Below are positions 57,201-64,000 of a DNA stretch of 64,000 nucleotides, one piece after another. Below the pieces are notes generated by a model that saw only the letters and a list, made by a program, of their open reading frames with translations, searched no databases and was not told the origin of the DNA. Origin of the DNA: Bacteroidales bacterium (GTDB taxonomy: Bacteria > Bacteroidota > Bacteroidia > Bacteroidales > UBA932); contig JAFSOA010000001.1 of the NCBI GenBank assembly GCA_017447265.1, positions 372,001 to 436,000 on the forward strand, given 5' to 3'. Numbering within the stretch: position 1 is the first letter of the stretch; each line of letters starts with the position of its first letter. Position numbers and translations under genes: made by a program.

Positions 57201-58448
57201 TACGACAAACGCTGCTTCGAGGGTATCTACGAAGTGCCCGACGAGAAGATCTGGCGCATCCGCCAGACCCTGCGCAAGCGCCTGATCGACGCCATCAAGG
57301 ACCTGATGACCGACACGACGCTCACCAGCCACTACTCGCCGCACGAGATCGTCAAGATCCGCAAGACCCTGCGCGACGACGTGCTGACCATTGGCTTCGC
57401 CCGCCGCTTCGCCACCTATAAGCGTGCGACGCTGCTTTTCAGCAACCTCGACCGCTTGAACGATATCGTCAACAACCCGCAGCACCCCGTGCAGTTCCTC
57501 TTCGCCGGCAAGGCGCATCCCGCCGACAAGGCCGGCCAGGACCTGATCAAGCGTATCATCGACATCTCCAAGATGCCGCAGTTCCTGGGCAAGATCGTCT
57601 TCGTGCCGAACTACGACATCACCATCGCCAAGCTGCTCGTGCAGGGCGTGGACGTCTGGATGAACAACCCGACCCGTCCGCAGGAAGCTTCCGGCACCAG
57701 TGGCGAGAAGGCCGTGATGAACGGTGTCATGCACTTCTCCGTGCTCGACGGCTGGTGGGTGGAAGGCTACAGACCGGGCGCCGGCTGGGCCCTCCGCATG
57801 GAGCGTACCTACGATAACCAGTCGTTCCAGGACGACCTCGATTCGTCGACCATCTACAACATCCTTGAGACCGAGATCGTGCCGAGTTTCTACAACAAGG
57901 ATACCTACGGCATCTCCAAGACCTGGATTGAGACCATCAAGAACACCGTGGCGCAGGTGGCCTGCAACTTCACCACCAACCGCATGATGAACGACTACTG
58001 CGTGAAGTACTACGAGCCGCTGAAGGAGCGTTCCGACAAGCTGATTGCCAACGACTTCGCCATGGCGCGCGACATCGCTTTCTGGAAGAAGCGGGTGCGC
58101 CGCGAGTGGGACGGCATCGAGGTCCGCTCGTTCAACCAGAACAGCGGGGTGCACTCCCTGCTCAACATGGGCCAGACCTACGATTCCGAGCTGGTGCTCT
58201 ACCTCGGCGAACTCGATCCCGAAGATATCGGCGCTGAAATCCTGTTGACCGAGCAGAATGCGAAAGGCGAACGCCACATCGTGTCGCTCTTCGACTTCAA
58301 ACTGGTCGATTGCCAGGATGGTGTCGCCACCTATCGTGCGACCATCGTACCGGAGTTCTCCGGCACGTATGAGGCTGCGGGCAGGCTCTATGCCAAGAAC
58401 CCCGACCTGCCGCACCGCCAGGACTTTGAATTGGTGAAATGGCTGTAG
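54222..58448 (+). CDS. Glycogen synthase (GT3-like) fused to alpha-glucan phosphorylase (GT35)
   Basis: This is a 1408-residue bifunctional enzyme. Residues 1 to about 545 resemble eukaryotic-type glycogen synthase: [61 protein letters not shown] and [18 protein letters not shown], a donor-binding motif. From about 555 comes the short-type alpha-glucan phosphorylase: [58 protein letters not shown] and the pyridoxal-phosphate region around [20 protein letters not shown]. One polypeptide would both make and phosphorolyse alpha-glucan. It overlaps ribF by 10 nt. Confidence 0.93.
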   Translation: [1408 protein letters not shown]

Positions 58449-59332
58449 CGGCGACCGGCTTTTTCGACGGCGTGCATCTGGGACACAAGCAAGTGATCGA
58501 CCAGTTGTGCGCCGTCGCCCGTGAGCGGGGGGAGGAGAGTCTGCTGGTGACTTTCTGGCCGCATCCGCGCAGTGTGCTGCAGCAGGACGCCGACCGGCTG
58601 CGCCTGCTTTCCACCCTGCAGGAGAAGCGCGCGCGCTGCCTGTCTTATGGGGTGGACCGCTTCGAGGTGCTGCCATTCGATCTGGCTTTCAGTGAGTTGT
58701 CCGCCGAAACCTTCATCCGGGAATACCTCGTCGAGCGCCTGGGCGCGACGGCGCTGGTGCTGGGTTACGACCACCGGCTGGGCCATGACGCCTTCGCTTC
58801 GACCGCTGAAATGATGGCGACCGTGGCCCGCTGCGGCGTGACGCCGGTGCGGGTGGAAGCCTTCTCCCGGGGGCTGGATGTGGTGATCAGCTCCACACAG
58901 ATCCGCCGCGCGCTCTTTGCGGGCGACGTGGCCCTCGCCGAGCGTATGCTGGGCTACTGCTATGGCCTCCATGGCGTGGTGGTGTCCGGCAACCGCATCG
59001 GCCGCACCATCGGTTTTCCGACCGCCAACATGCAGCTCTACGAGCCCCTGAAACTCGTTCCTGCCGACGGCGTGTACGCCGTGCGCGTGCACGTGCTGGG
59101 CAGGACCTGGCAGGGCGTCTGCAACATTGGTATTCGTCCGACGGTGGGAGCTGGCGGCGCCCGGACCATCGAAACCCACATCCTCGACTTCGACCGGGAG
59201 ATCTACGGACTGGACCTTGACATCGAGTTCTGCGCCCGGCTTCGCGACGAGAAGCGCTTCGATTCCCTGGATCAGCTCAAGGAACAATTGTGCATCGACC
59301 GCAAAAAGGCGGGCGAAATTGTGGTTGTGTAA
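58439..59332 (+). CDS. ribF: Bifunctional riboflavin kinase/FAD synthetase
   Basis: RibF (297 residues) converts riboflavin to FMN and then FAD. The N-terminal adenylyltransferase has GFFDGVHLGHKQVIDQL and VISSTQIRRALFAGDV. The C-terminal kinase has GNRIGRTIGFPTANM, DGVYAVRVHVLG and IETHILDFDREIYG. The N-terminus is about a dozen residues shorter than in many homologues, because the gene begins within the last codons of the synthase-phosphorylase gene in another frame. Alternative upstream starts would require a much longer overlap. Confidence 0.94.
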   Translation: MAVAATGFFDGVHLGHKQVIDQLCAVARERGEESLLVTFWPHPRSVLQQDADRLRLLSTLQEKRARCLSYGVDRFEVLPFDLAFSELSAETFIREYLVERLGATALVLGYDHRLGHDAFASTAEMMATVARCGVTPVRVEAFSRGLDVVISSTQIRRALFAGDVALAERMLGYCYGLHGVVVSGNRIGRTIGFPTANMQLYEPLKLVPADGVYAVRVHVLGRTWQGVCNIGIRPTVGAGGARTIETHILDFDREIYGLDLDIEFCARLRDEKRFDSLDQLKEQLCIDRKKAGEIVVV

Positions 59333-59341
59333 AATTATTTG

Positions 59342-59349
59342 TATATTTG
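59342..59349 (+). promoter_or_regulatory. -7 element (TATATTTG) for greA
   Basis: A perfect TAnnTTTG lies 67 nt before the greA ATG, giving a leader of about 60 nt that contains the hairpin at 59367-59400. Confidence 0.65.
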
Positions 59350-59366
59350 CAGAAAGATTGAACGTT

Positions 59367-59400
59367 GAAAGGGTCCCACACGGATGGGATTCTTTTCTTT
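59367..59400 (+). promoter_or_regulatory. Terminator-like hairpin in the greA leader
   Basis: TCCCA (59374-59378) pairs with TGGGA (59385-59389); the stem can be lengthened through G-T pairs and GAAA/TTTTC. The stem is followed by TTCTTTTCTTTTTAACTG and further T residues, all before the greA ATG. It resembles an intrinsic terminator and could attenuate greA. Confidence 0.5.
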
Positions 59401-59416
59401 TTAACTGTTTTTTATA

Positions 59417-59887
59417 ATGGGAGAAGCACACTATGTAACACAGGAAGGGCTCGACAAGCTCCGCGAAGAGCTGGCGGCCATGATCGCCGAGCGTCCTGTC
59501 ATCTCGAGAGCCATTGCCGAAGCGCGCGACAAGGGTGACCTGTCGGAAAATGCCGAATATGATGCGGCACGCGAGGCGCAGGGCATGCTCGAACTCAAGA
59601 TCAGCAAAATGCAAGACCTGATCGCCAACGCCAAGGTGATCGACGAATCGAAAATCAATACCGATACGGTCCAGATGCTGACCAAGGTCAAGTTGAAGAA
59701 CCTGGCCAACGGCTCCACCGTATCCTACACCTTCGTGGGCGAAAGCGAAGCCAACATCCTGCAGGGCAAGCTGGCCATGACCACGCCGATCGGCAAGGCC
59801 CTGATGGGCCACCACAAGGGCGACGTGGTCGATGTGACCGTCCCCTCCGGCATCATCAAGTTTGAAATCCTCGAAATCTCCATTTAG
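59417..59887 (+). CDS. greA: Transcription elongation factor GreA
   Basis: GreA (156 residues) rescues backtracked RNA polymerase by stimulating transcript cleavage. The N-terminal coiled coil contains TQEGLDKLREELAAM and the tip KGDLSENAEYDAAREAQ with the conserved acidic residues. The C-terminal FKBP-like domain ends in ISTPIGKALMGHHKGDVVDV-like MTTPIGKALMGHHKGD. It has its own promoter and a terminator-like leader hairpin, and a HIT gene follows after 2 nt. Confidence 0.96.
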   Translation: MGEAHYVTQEGLDKLREELAAMIAERPVISRAIAEARDKGDLSENAEYDAAREAQGMLELKISKMQDLIANAKVIDESKINTDTVQMLTKVKLKNLANGSTVSYTFVGESEANILQGKLAMTTPIGKALMGHHKGDVVDVTVPSGIIKFEILEISI

Positions 59888-59889
59888 CC

Positions 59890-60291
59890 ATGGCATCCAT
59901 TTTCAGCCGCATCGTCGCGGGCGAGATTCCTTCCTGGAAGGTGGCGGAAGACGCGAACTATTACGCTTTCCTCGACATCAATCCACTGAACGAAGGACAC
60001 ACCCTCGTCATTCCCAAGAAAGAAGTCGACTACATCTTCGACCTGGATGAAGAGACCTATGCCGGACTCTGGCAGTTTGCCGCGAAAGTGGCCAGGGCGG
60101 TCCGCGCCGCTGTCCCGTGCAAGCGGGTGGGGGTGGCCGTGCTGGGCATGGAGGTTCCCCACACCCACATCCACTTGGTGCCGCTCCAGACCGAAGGAGA
60201 CCTGGATTTCCGCAAGCCCAAGAAGCAACTGAAGCCCGAGCAGTTCGCCGCCATCGCCGCGTCGATCGCCGCCGCTTTCCAAGCGCAATAA
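59890..60291 (+). CDS. HIT-family (Hint-like) nucleotide hydrolase
   Basis: The 133-residue protein has the histidine-triad motif HTHIHLVPL with all three histidines plus the N-terminal FSRIVAGEIPSWKVAEDAN and FLDINPLNEGHTLVIPKK segments typical of Hint purine nucleoside phosphoramidases. The family removes AMP from lysine or other amides; the cellular substrate is unknown. It lies 2 nt after greA and 5 nt before the TlpA-like gene, so the three form an operon. Confidence 0.93.
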   Translation: MASIFSRIVAGEIPSWKVAEDANYYAFLDINPLNEGHTLVIPKKEVDYIFDLDEETYAGLWQFAAKVARAVRAAVPCKRVGVAVLGMEVPHTHIHLVPLQTEGDLDFRKPKKQLKPEQFAAIAASIAAAFQAQ

Positions 60292-60296
60292 GCCCC

Positions 60297-61433
60297 ATGA
60301 AACGTATCCTTTCCTTCTTTGCCGCAGTCGGCCTGCTGGCCGCCTGCAACCAGGCCCCGACGGCGCAGATCAGCGCCACCGTCGAGAACGCCAAGGATTC
60401 TTCCGTGGTGCTCCAGAAGCTCAACTACAACCGCCTGCTGGCGGTCGACACCATCAAGACCGACGCCCAGGGCCGCTTCAACTACAAAGTGAAGCTTACC
60501 GGCAACGATCCGTACTTCTACTATCTCTACCTGGGCGGCAGCCCGGTGGCTTCGATGATCCTGCGTCCTTCCGACAAGGTGAGCATTACTGTACCGGCGA
60601 CCGGCGCTTTCACCATCACCGGTTCCGAAGAATCCACCCTTTTCCAGGAAGTCAACACCCGATTCGCCGAAGCGACCGCCGAGATGGCGGCTCTCACGGC
60701 TAAGGTGAACGAGGAGACGCCCGCCGCCGAGATCAATGCGCTGAACCAGCGGCTGGGCAAGCTCTATGTCGACTACAAGCGTGAGGCCATCAAGCATGTG
60801 GTCACGCATCCGAAGTCCATTACCTCCGCCGTGGTCCTGTTCCAGAAGTTCACTGACGAACTTCCGGTCTTCGGCCAGGAGACCGACGCTATCCTCTTCA
60901 AGAATACGCTCGATTCCCTGACGCTGGTCTATCCGAAATCCGAATATGTGCTGGCCCTACGTGACGCGGTCGACGCCCGCCAGCGCGGACTCGAGTTCTC
61001 GACCCGCTTCGGCGACGTCGACGTGGTCAGTTTCCCCGACCTGGAACTGCCCGATGTGAAGGGCGAACGGCAAAAGCTTTCCGACCAGAAGGGAAAGGTG
61101 CTCATCCTCTCTTTCTGGAGCGTGGGCCAGACCGAGTACAAGATGTTCAACGTGGACCTGAAGGAGCTCTATGACGCCTATCACGACAAGGGCCTGGAAA
61201 TCTACCAGGTGAGCCTCGACATCGACAAGCCCAGCTGGGCCGCCACCGTCCGCAGCCAGGGTCTGCCCTGGATCAACGTGAACGACGGCCTGGGTGTGCA
61301 GTCGCCGTCCGTCGTGGCCTACAACGTGGTCAAGATTCCGACGATGTTCGTCTTCGACCGTGCCGGCGACATCGTGGGAAGCGACGTTTTCGACAAGGAA
61401 GCGCTGGAGTCGCTGATCCGGAAAAATCTGTAG
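60297..61433 (+). CDS. DUF4369/TlpA-like lipoprotein lacking the CXXC motif
   Basis: The 378-residue lipoprotein has LLAAC (Cys17). Residues about 25-120 resemble DUF4369 (ISATVENAKDSSVVLQKLN, beta-rich), and the C-terminal ~140 residues have a thioredoxin-like fold (FPDLELPDVKGERQKLSDQKGKVLILSFW). At the place where TlpA/ResA proteins have WCxxC, this protein reads FWSVGQTEYK (about 273-282), so both redox cysteines are missing. The cis-proline region KIPTMFVFD is kept. It therefore is probably not a thiol oxidoreductase; it may be a structural or binding derivative. The start at 60297 is chosen for its lipobox. Confidence 0.85.
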   Translation: MKRILSFFAAVGLLAACNQAPTAQISATVENAKDSSVVLQKLNYNRLLAVDTIKTDAQGRFNYKVKLTGNDPYFYYLYLGGSPVASMILRPSDKVSITVPATGAFTITGSEESTLFQEVNTRFAEATAEMAALTAKVNEETPAAEINALNQRLGKLYVDYKREAIKHVVTHPKSITSAVVLFQKFTDELPVFGQETDAILFKNTLDSLTLVYPKSEYVLALRDAVDARQRGLEFSTRFGDVDVVSFPDLELPDVKGERQKLSDQKGKVLILSFWSVGQTEYKMFNVDLKELYDAYHDKGLEIYQVSLDIDKPSWAATVRSQGLPWINVNDGLGVQSPSVVAYNVVKIPTMFVFDRAGDIVGSDVFDKEALESLIRKNL

Positions 61434-61435
61434 CC

Positions 61436-62137
61436 TCAAAGAATGGCGTGCTTGCTCACGCCGGCTACGAAGTCTTTCAAATAGAAGGGTTCAAAGTACG
61501 CAACGTCTTTGAACTCTTTTTTTTGCAGGGCGGCCCGGGCTGGCTGCAGCATGGCCGGGGCCAGGGGAAAACAAGGCTGGAAACGGGCATTGGGATGCCG
61601 GCAGATGGCCTGGAACTTCTCTACACCCGTGCCGATGAAGAGTACATTGCCGGCTTCCAGTTCCTGCTGGTAACTCGTCTCGTCGAGGATGACGGCGGCG
61701 GTGTCGGTACACTTCCGGCCTTCGGCGTCGAAGGTGGCGGCATAGACTTCCATGCGGCGCGCGTCGAGCATCGCGATGATCCGATCGTTCGGACTGTCAA
61801 GGCGGGCTTGTTCCGGCCTCTCGGCCTGGCAGGCGAGAATCTGCAGGGTATCGATGCCCAGCAGGGGCTTGGCGGCGCCGAAACAGATGCCCTTGGCCGT
61901 CGATACGCCGACGCGCAGGCCGGTGTACGAGCCGGGGCCTTCGCTCACGGCTACGGCGTCGAGGTCGGCGGGGGTCAGCCCCGCTTCCTGCAGCACTTCC
62001 ACGATATAGGGTGCCAGCAGGGACGACTGGATCCGCGGCGTTTCATCAATCCGCCGGGCCAGGATCCGTGCCCCTTCCGAGAGAGCCACGGAACAGCACT
62101 CGGTGCTGGTTTCGATCATCAGGATTCTTTCGTTCAT
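61436..62137 (-). CDS. tsaB: tRNA threonylcarbamoyladenosine biosynthesis protein TsaB
   Basis: TsaB (233 residues) is the non-catalytic dimer partner of TsaD in making the t6A37 modification. ILMIETSTECCSVALSEG and AVSEGPGSYTGLRVGVSTAKGICFG are the family's ASKHA-fold motifs. The ATG at 62137 (MNERILMIE) is preferred over a TTG at 62143. The gene overlaps none of its neighbours except by closeness: it starts 3 nt after the efflux gene stop, and its stop is 2 nt from that of the convergent lipoprotein gene. Confidence 0.93.
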   Translation of the reverse strand: MNERILMIETSTECCSVALSEGARILARRIDETPRIQSSLLAPYIVEVLQEAGLTPADLDAVAVSEGPGSYTGLRVGVSTAKGICFGAAKPLLGIDTLQILACQAERPEQARLDSPNDRIIAMLDARRMEVYAATFDAEGRKCTDTAAVILDETSYQQELEAGNVLFIGTGVEKFQAICRHPNARFQPCFPLAPAMLQPARAALQKKEFKDVAYFEPFYLKDFVAGVSKHAIL

Positions 62138-62139
62138 CG

Positions 62140-63291
62140 TCAATGTCGTTTAGCGGACAGTTTCAGCTTCCGCCCTTCGCTGATTCCCTGGGAAATGGCT
62201 TCCGGCGGTCCTGTGACCACCCGGTCCGTTTCCGAAAGGCCTTCCCGGATTTCGATCCGGTCGCGTTCCTGGATGCCGGTAGCTACGTTCCGCAGGCGGG
62301 CGGCCTCTCCGGCTCCGGCCACCCACACGCAGGTTTCCCGGTTGCGGGTGAAGACCGCCCCGACCGGCACGGTCAGGCAAGAATCCCGCCGGTCCGTCAG
62401 GATGTTCACCGCCGCGGACATGCCCGGCAGGAATTTCAAAGAATCGGGCAGCAGTTCTATCCGGACGCCAAAGTTAGCAACTTTTGCAGAATTCGCAATC
62501 TGCACGACCTTTCCACGGAAGCTCCGGCGCGGGTAGGCGTCGATCTCGACCCGCACGCTGTCGCCTGTCTCGATGCGGACGATGTCGCTTTCCCCGACCT
62601 CGACCGTGACTTCCATGCGGCTGAAATCGGCGATGCGGAAGAGTTCCGTGCCGCTCATCTGGCTGGTGCCGACCACACGTTCTCCCTTTTCCACTTCCAT
62701 ATGGGATATGATGCCGTCGATGGGTGCGTAGAGGCTGGTTTTCAACAGGTTCTCCCGGGCTTCCTTGAGCTGGGCCTCGCCGCTGCGGACCGCGTATTCG
62801 GCGGCCTTGAGGCTGCTCTGCGCAATCTCCAGTTCGGTCTTCGCCCGCTGCAGTTCCGCGGTGGAAACGGCGCTCTGTTCGAAGAGAAGCTGGGCCCGCT
62901 CGCAGTTGATCCGGGCCTGGTGAGCCTCCGCACGCTGGCGGGTGTACTGGGCGCGCAGCGTTCCCAACGATGCGCTCGCCCGGTCTACCTGCGACAGGTA
63001 CAGGTCCTGCCGGATGCGCAGGATCAGGTCGCCGGCACGCACCCGGTCGCCTTCCTTGGCGTAGATATCCACGATTTCCCCCGACACGTCGGGCGTGATC
63101 TTGACTTCTACCACCGGGCGGATGAGGCCCGAGGCCGGAACAGTTTCAACCAGGGTGGCACGCAGGGGATGTTCCGCCGTCACTTCGAGCCGGCCGGCCT
63201 TGCCGGGGCGCAGCAGCAGGAGCAGCAGGAGTGCCGCCGCGGCCAGCAGCCAGCGTTTCTTTTTCCGGGGTATCTGCGGGAGGAATTTCAT
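62140..63291 (-). CDS. RND-type efflux membrane-fusion protein (HlyD family)
   Basis: The 383-residue periplasmic adaptor has one N-terminal helix (KRWLLAAAALLLLLLLRPG), then a lipoyl-like half (PVVEVKITPDVSGEIVDIYAKEGDRVRAGDLILRI), a long alpha-hairpin and the second lipoyl half (LLKTSLYAPIDGIISHM). A beta-barrel region (VTVEVGESDIVRIETGDSVRVEID) and a membrane-proximal domain follow. It bridges an inner-membrane transporter and TolC. Its ATG overlaps the TolC-like stop by ATGA. Neighbouring transporter genes would be downstream of tsaB or upstream of the TolC gene; none is in the window. Similar proteins also pair with MacB-like ABC transporters. Confidence 0.9.
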   Translation of the reverse strand: MKFLPQIPRKKKRWLLAAAALLLLLLLRPGKAGRLEVTAEHPLRATLVETVPASGLIRPVVEVKITPDVSGEIVDIYAKEGDRVRAGDLILRIRQDLYLSQVDRASASLGTLRAQYTRQRAEAHQARINCERAQLLFEQSAVSTAELQRAKTELEIAQSSLKAAEYAVRSGEAQLKEARENLLKTSLYAPIDGIISHMEVEKGERVVGTSQMSGTELFRIADFSRMEVTVEVGESDIVRIETGDSVRVEIDAYPRRSFRGKVVQIANSAKVANFGVRIELLPDSLKFLPGMSAAVNILTDRRDSCLTVPVGAVFTRNRETCVWVAGAGEAARLRNVATGIQERDRIEIREGLSETDRVVTGPPEAISQGISEGRKLKLSAKRH

Positions 63292-64000
63292 GGCCGGTAG
63301 CGTTCGAGCAGCCGCAACTGGAAGAGATACTGCCATTTGGCCTGCAGGTATTCGGAAACGGCTTTCAGCCGGTTGTTGCGGGCCACGAGGTAGTCGAGGG
63401 CGGTGGCCGCGCCCAGGTTATATTTGGCTTCGGTGATTTCGAGCAGGCTCTGCATGGCCTGCAGGGTCTCCTCCGAGGAGAGGTAGCGCTGCAGGCAGTT
63501 CTCGGCTTCGATGCCGGCGCTCCGCATTTCTTCGAGCACCTGAGTCTGCATCTTCTCGGCGGTCAGCCGGGCCATTTCCAGGGCTAGCCGGCTTTTTTTC
63601 AACTGCGTGGCCGCTTGCCAGCTGTCGAAGATCGGGATGCAGAGGCGCAATGTGACGGAAGGATTCCGGTTTTCGTCCAGCTGGGTGCGGAAAGGGCTGT
63701 CGTTCGTGCTGCTGTAGAAGCTGCCGTAGCTGGCCGCTGCGCTCAGCGAGGGAAAGAAGCGCCCTTTGGCGGCCCGTTCTTCAAACTGCCGCTGGGCGAT
63801 GCGGGCTTCGGCGCTGCGGAGGCGCGGATCCCACTGGAGCCAGGCTTCGGTCTGGGCGTCAGTGAGCAGGCTGACCCGCACGGCGACCGTGTCAGGCCCG
63901 AAGTGTTCGCCGACGGAGAATGGGGTGTCGCCGGGCAGATTCATCAGCCGGGTCAGCGCGAGCGTAGCCGTGCGGACACGGGTTTCGGCGCTCACCAGGG
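63288..64000 (-). CDS. TolC-family outer-membrane efflux protein (5' end outside window)
   Basis: The frame is open to the right edge; only the C-terminal ~237 residues are visible. They show the TolC repeat pattern: a helical hairpin (RSAEARIAQRQFEERAAKGRFFPSLSAAASYG), beta strands (NPSVTLRLCIPIFDSWQAATQLKKSRLALEMA) and the second helical hairpin ending YLQAKWQYLFQLRLLERY. It forms the outer-membrane exit channel for the membrane-fusion protein encoded directly after it, with a 4-nt overlap. The absence of a signal peptide is due to truncation. Confidence 0.88.
   Translation of the reverse strand, partial: LVSAETRVRTATLALTRLMNLPGDTPFSVGEHFGPDTVAVRVSLLTDAQTEAWLQWDPRLRSAEARIAQRQFEERAAKGRFFPSLSAAASYGSFYSSTNDSPFRTQLDENRNPSVTLRLCIPIFDSWQAATQLKKSRLALEMARLTAEKMQTQVLEEMRSAGIEAENCLQRYLSSEETLQAMQSLLEITEAKYNLGAATALDYLVARNNRLKAVSEYLQAKWQYLFQLRLLERYRP

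Overview
The window reads as a chromosomal segment of a GC-rich member of the Bacteroidales (Bacteroidota). Four things point there: the TAnnTTTG -7 promoter element in front of many genes, the Bacteroidota-style ExbD/TonB, CarboxypepD-regulated outer-membrane protein and BlaI/BlaR1-TonB genes, a glycogen synthase fused to a glucan phosphorylase, and a lipoprotein of the radical-SAM-associated family. MurE carries a DNPR motif, so the peptidoglycan is probably of the meso-DAP type. I see no phage, IS element, integrase or CRISPR array. Genes are densely packed and no gene-free stretch exceeds 300 bases. The longest gaps are at 15345-15591 (holding a tRNA and hairpins), 7694-7904 (promoter region), 12331-12493 (two promoters) and 6592-6736 (a large inverted-repeat element).

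Layout. 1-2195: two ExbD genes (the first cut by the window edge), a terminator and an alkaline phosphatase lipoprotein. 2205-7693: a glycosyl-hydrolase-like lipid-exposed or secreted protein, asnS, udk, a TonB-like protein and a bile-acid:sodium-symporter-family transporter. 7905-12330: an outer-membrane beta-barrel protein and a lipoprotein. 12494-15344: an overlapping operon of BlaI-type repressor, M56 BlaR1-type sensor with TonB domain, and TPR protein. 15443-15515: tRNA-Ala(CGC). 15592-17469: a hydrolase divergent from an orphan rSAM-associated lipoprotein.

17589-35495 (minus strand) is one 16-gene run: mraZ, rsmH, ftsL, ftsI, murE, mraY, murD, ftsW, murG, murC, ftsQ, ftsA, ftsZ, then gltX, rpiB, truB. 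Spacings are from -14 to about +22 nt, so division, wall synthesis and translation genes are likely co-transcribed. Three TGGAA repeats with exact 10-bp spacing sit at the mraZ promoter and look like an MraZ autoregulatory site. murF and ddl are absent from the cluster.

35668-46184 (mostly minus) holds an in-frame fusion of an S51-type peptidase with an ATP-grasp ligase, mscL, an O-methyltransferase, an M16 peptidase, the divergent pair dnaX-lptB, and then scpB, a Cys-rich small membrane protein, nadE, prs and engB. 46252-58448 (plus) holds xseA, xseB and a glucan-storage cluster: branching enzyme, debranching enzyme, GT4, GH57 and a 1408-residue synthase-phosphorylase fusion. 58439-64000 holds ribF, greA, a HIT protein, a TlpA-like lipoprotein lacking the CXXC cysteines, and on the minus strand tsaB plus a membrane-fusion/TolC efflux pair cut by the window end.

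The observations I rate highest are the S51/ATP-grasp fusion, the synthase/phosphorylase fusion, the cloverleaf-like inverted repeat at 6593-6723, promoters placed so close to start codons that mRNAs would be leaderless, and a dispersed repeat that supplies the murG stop and murC start codons.
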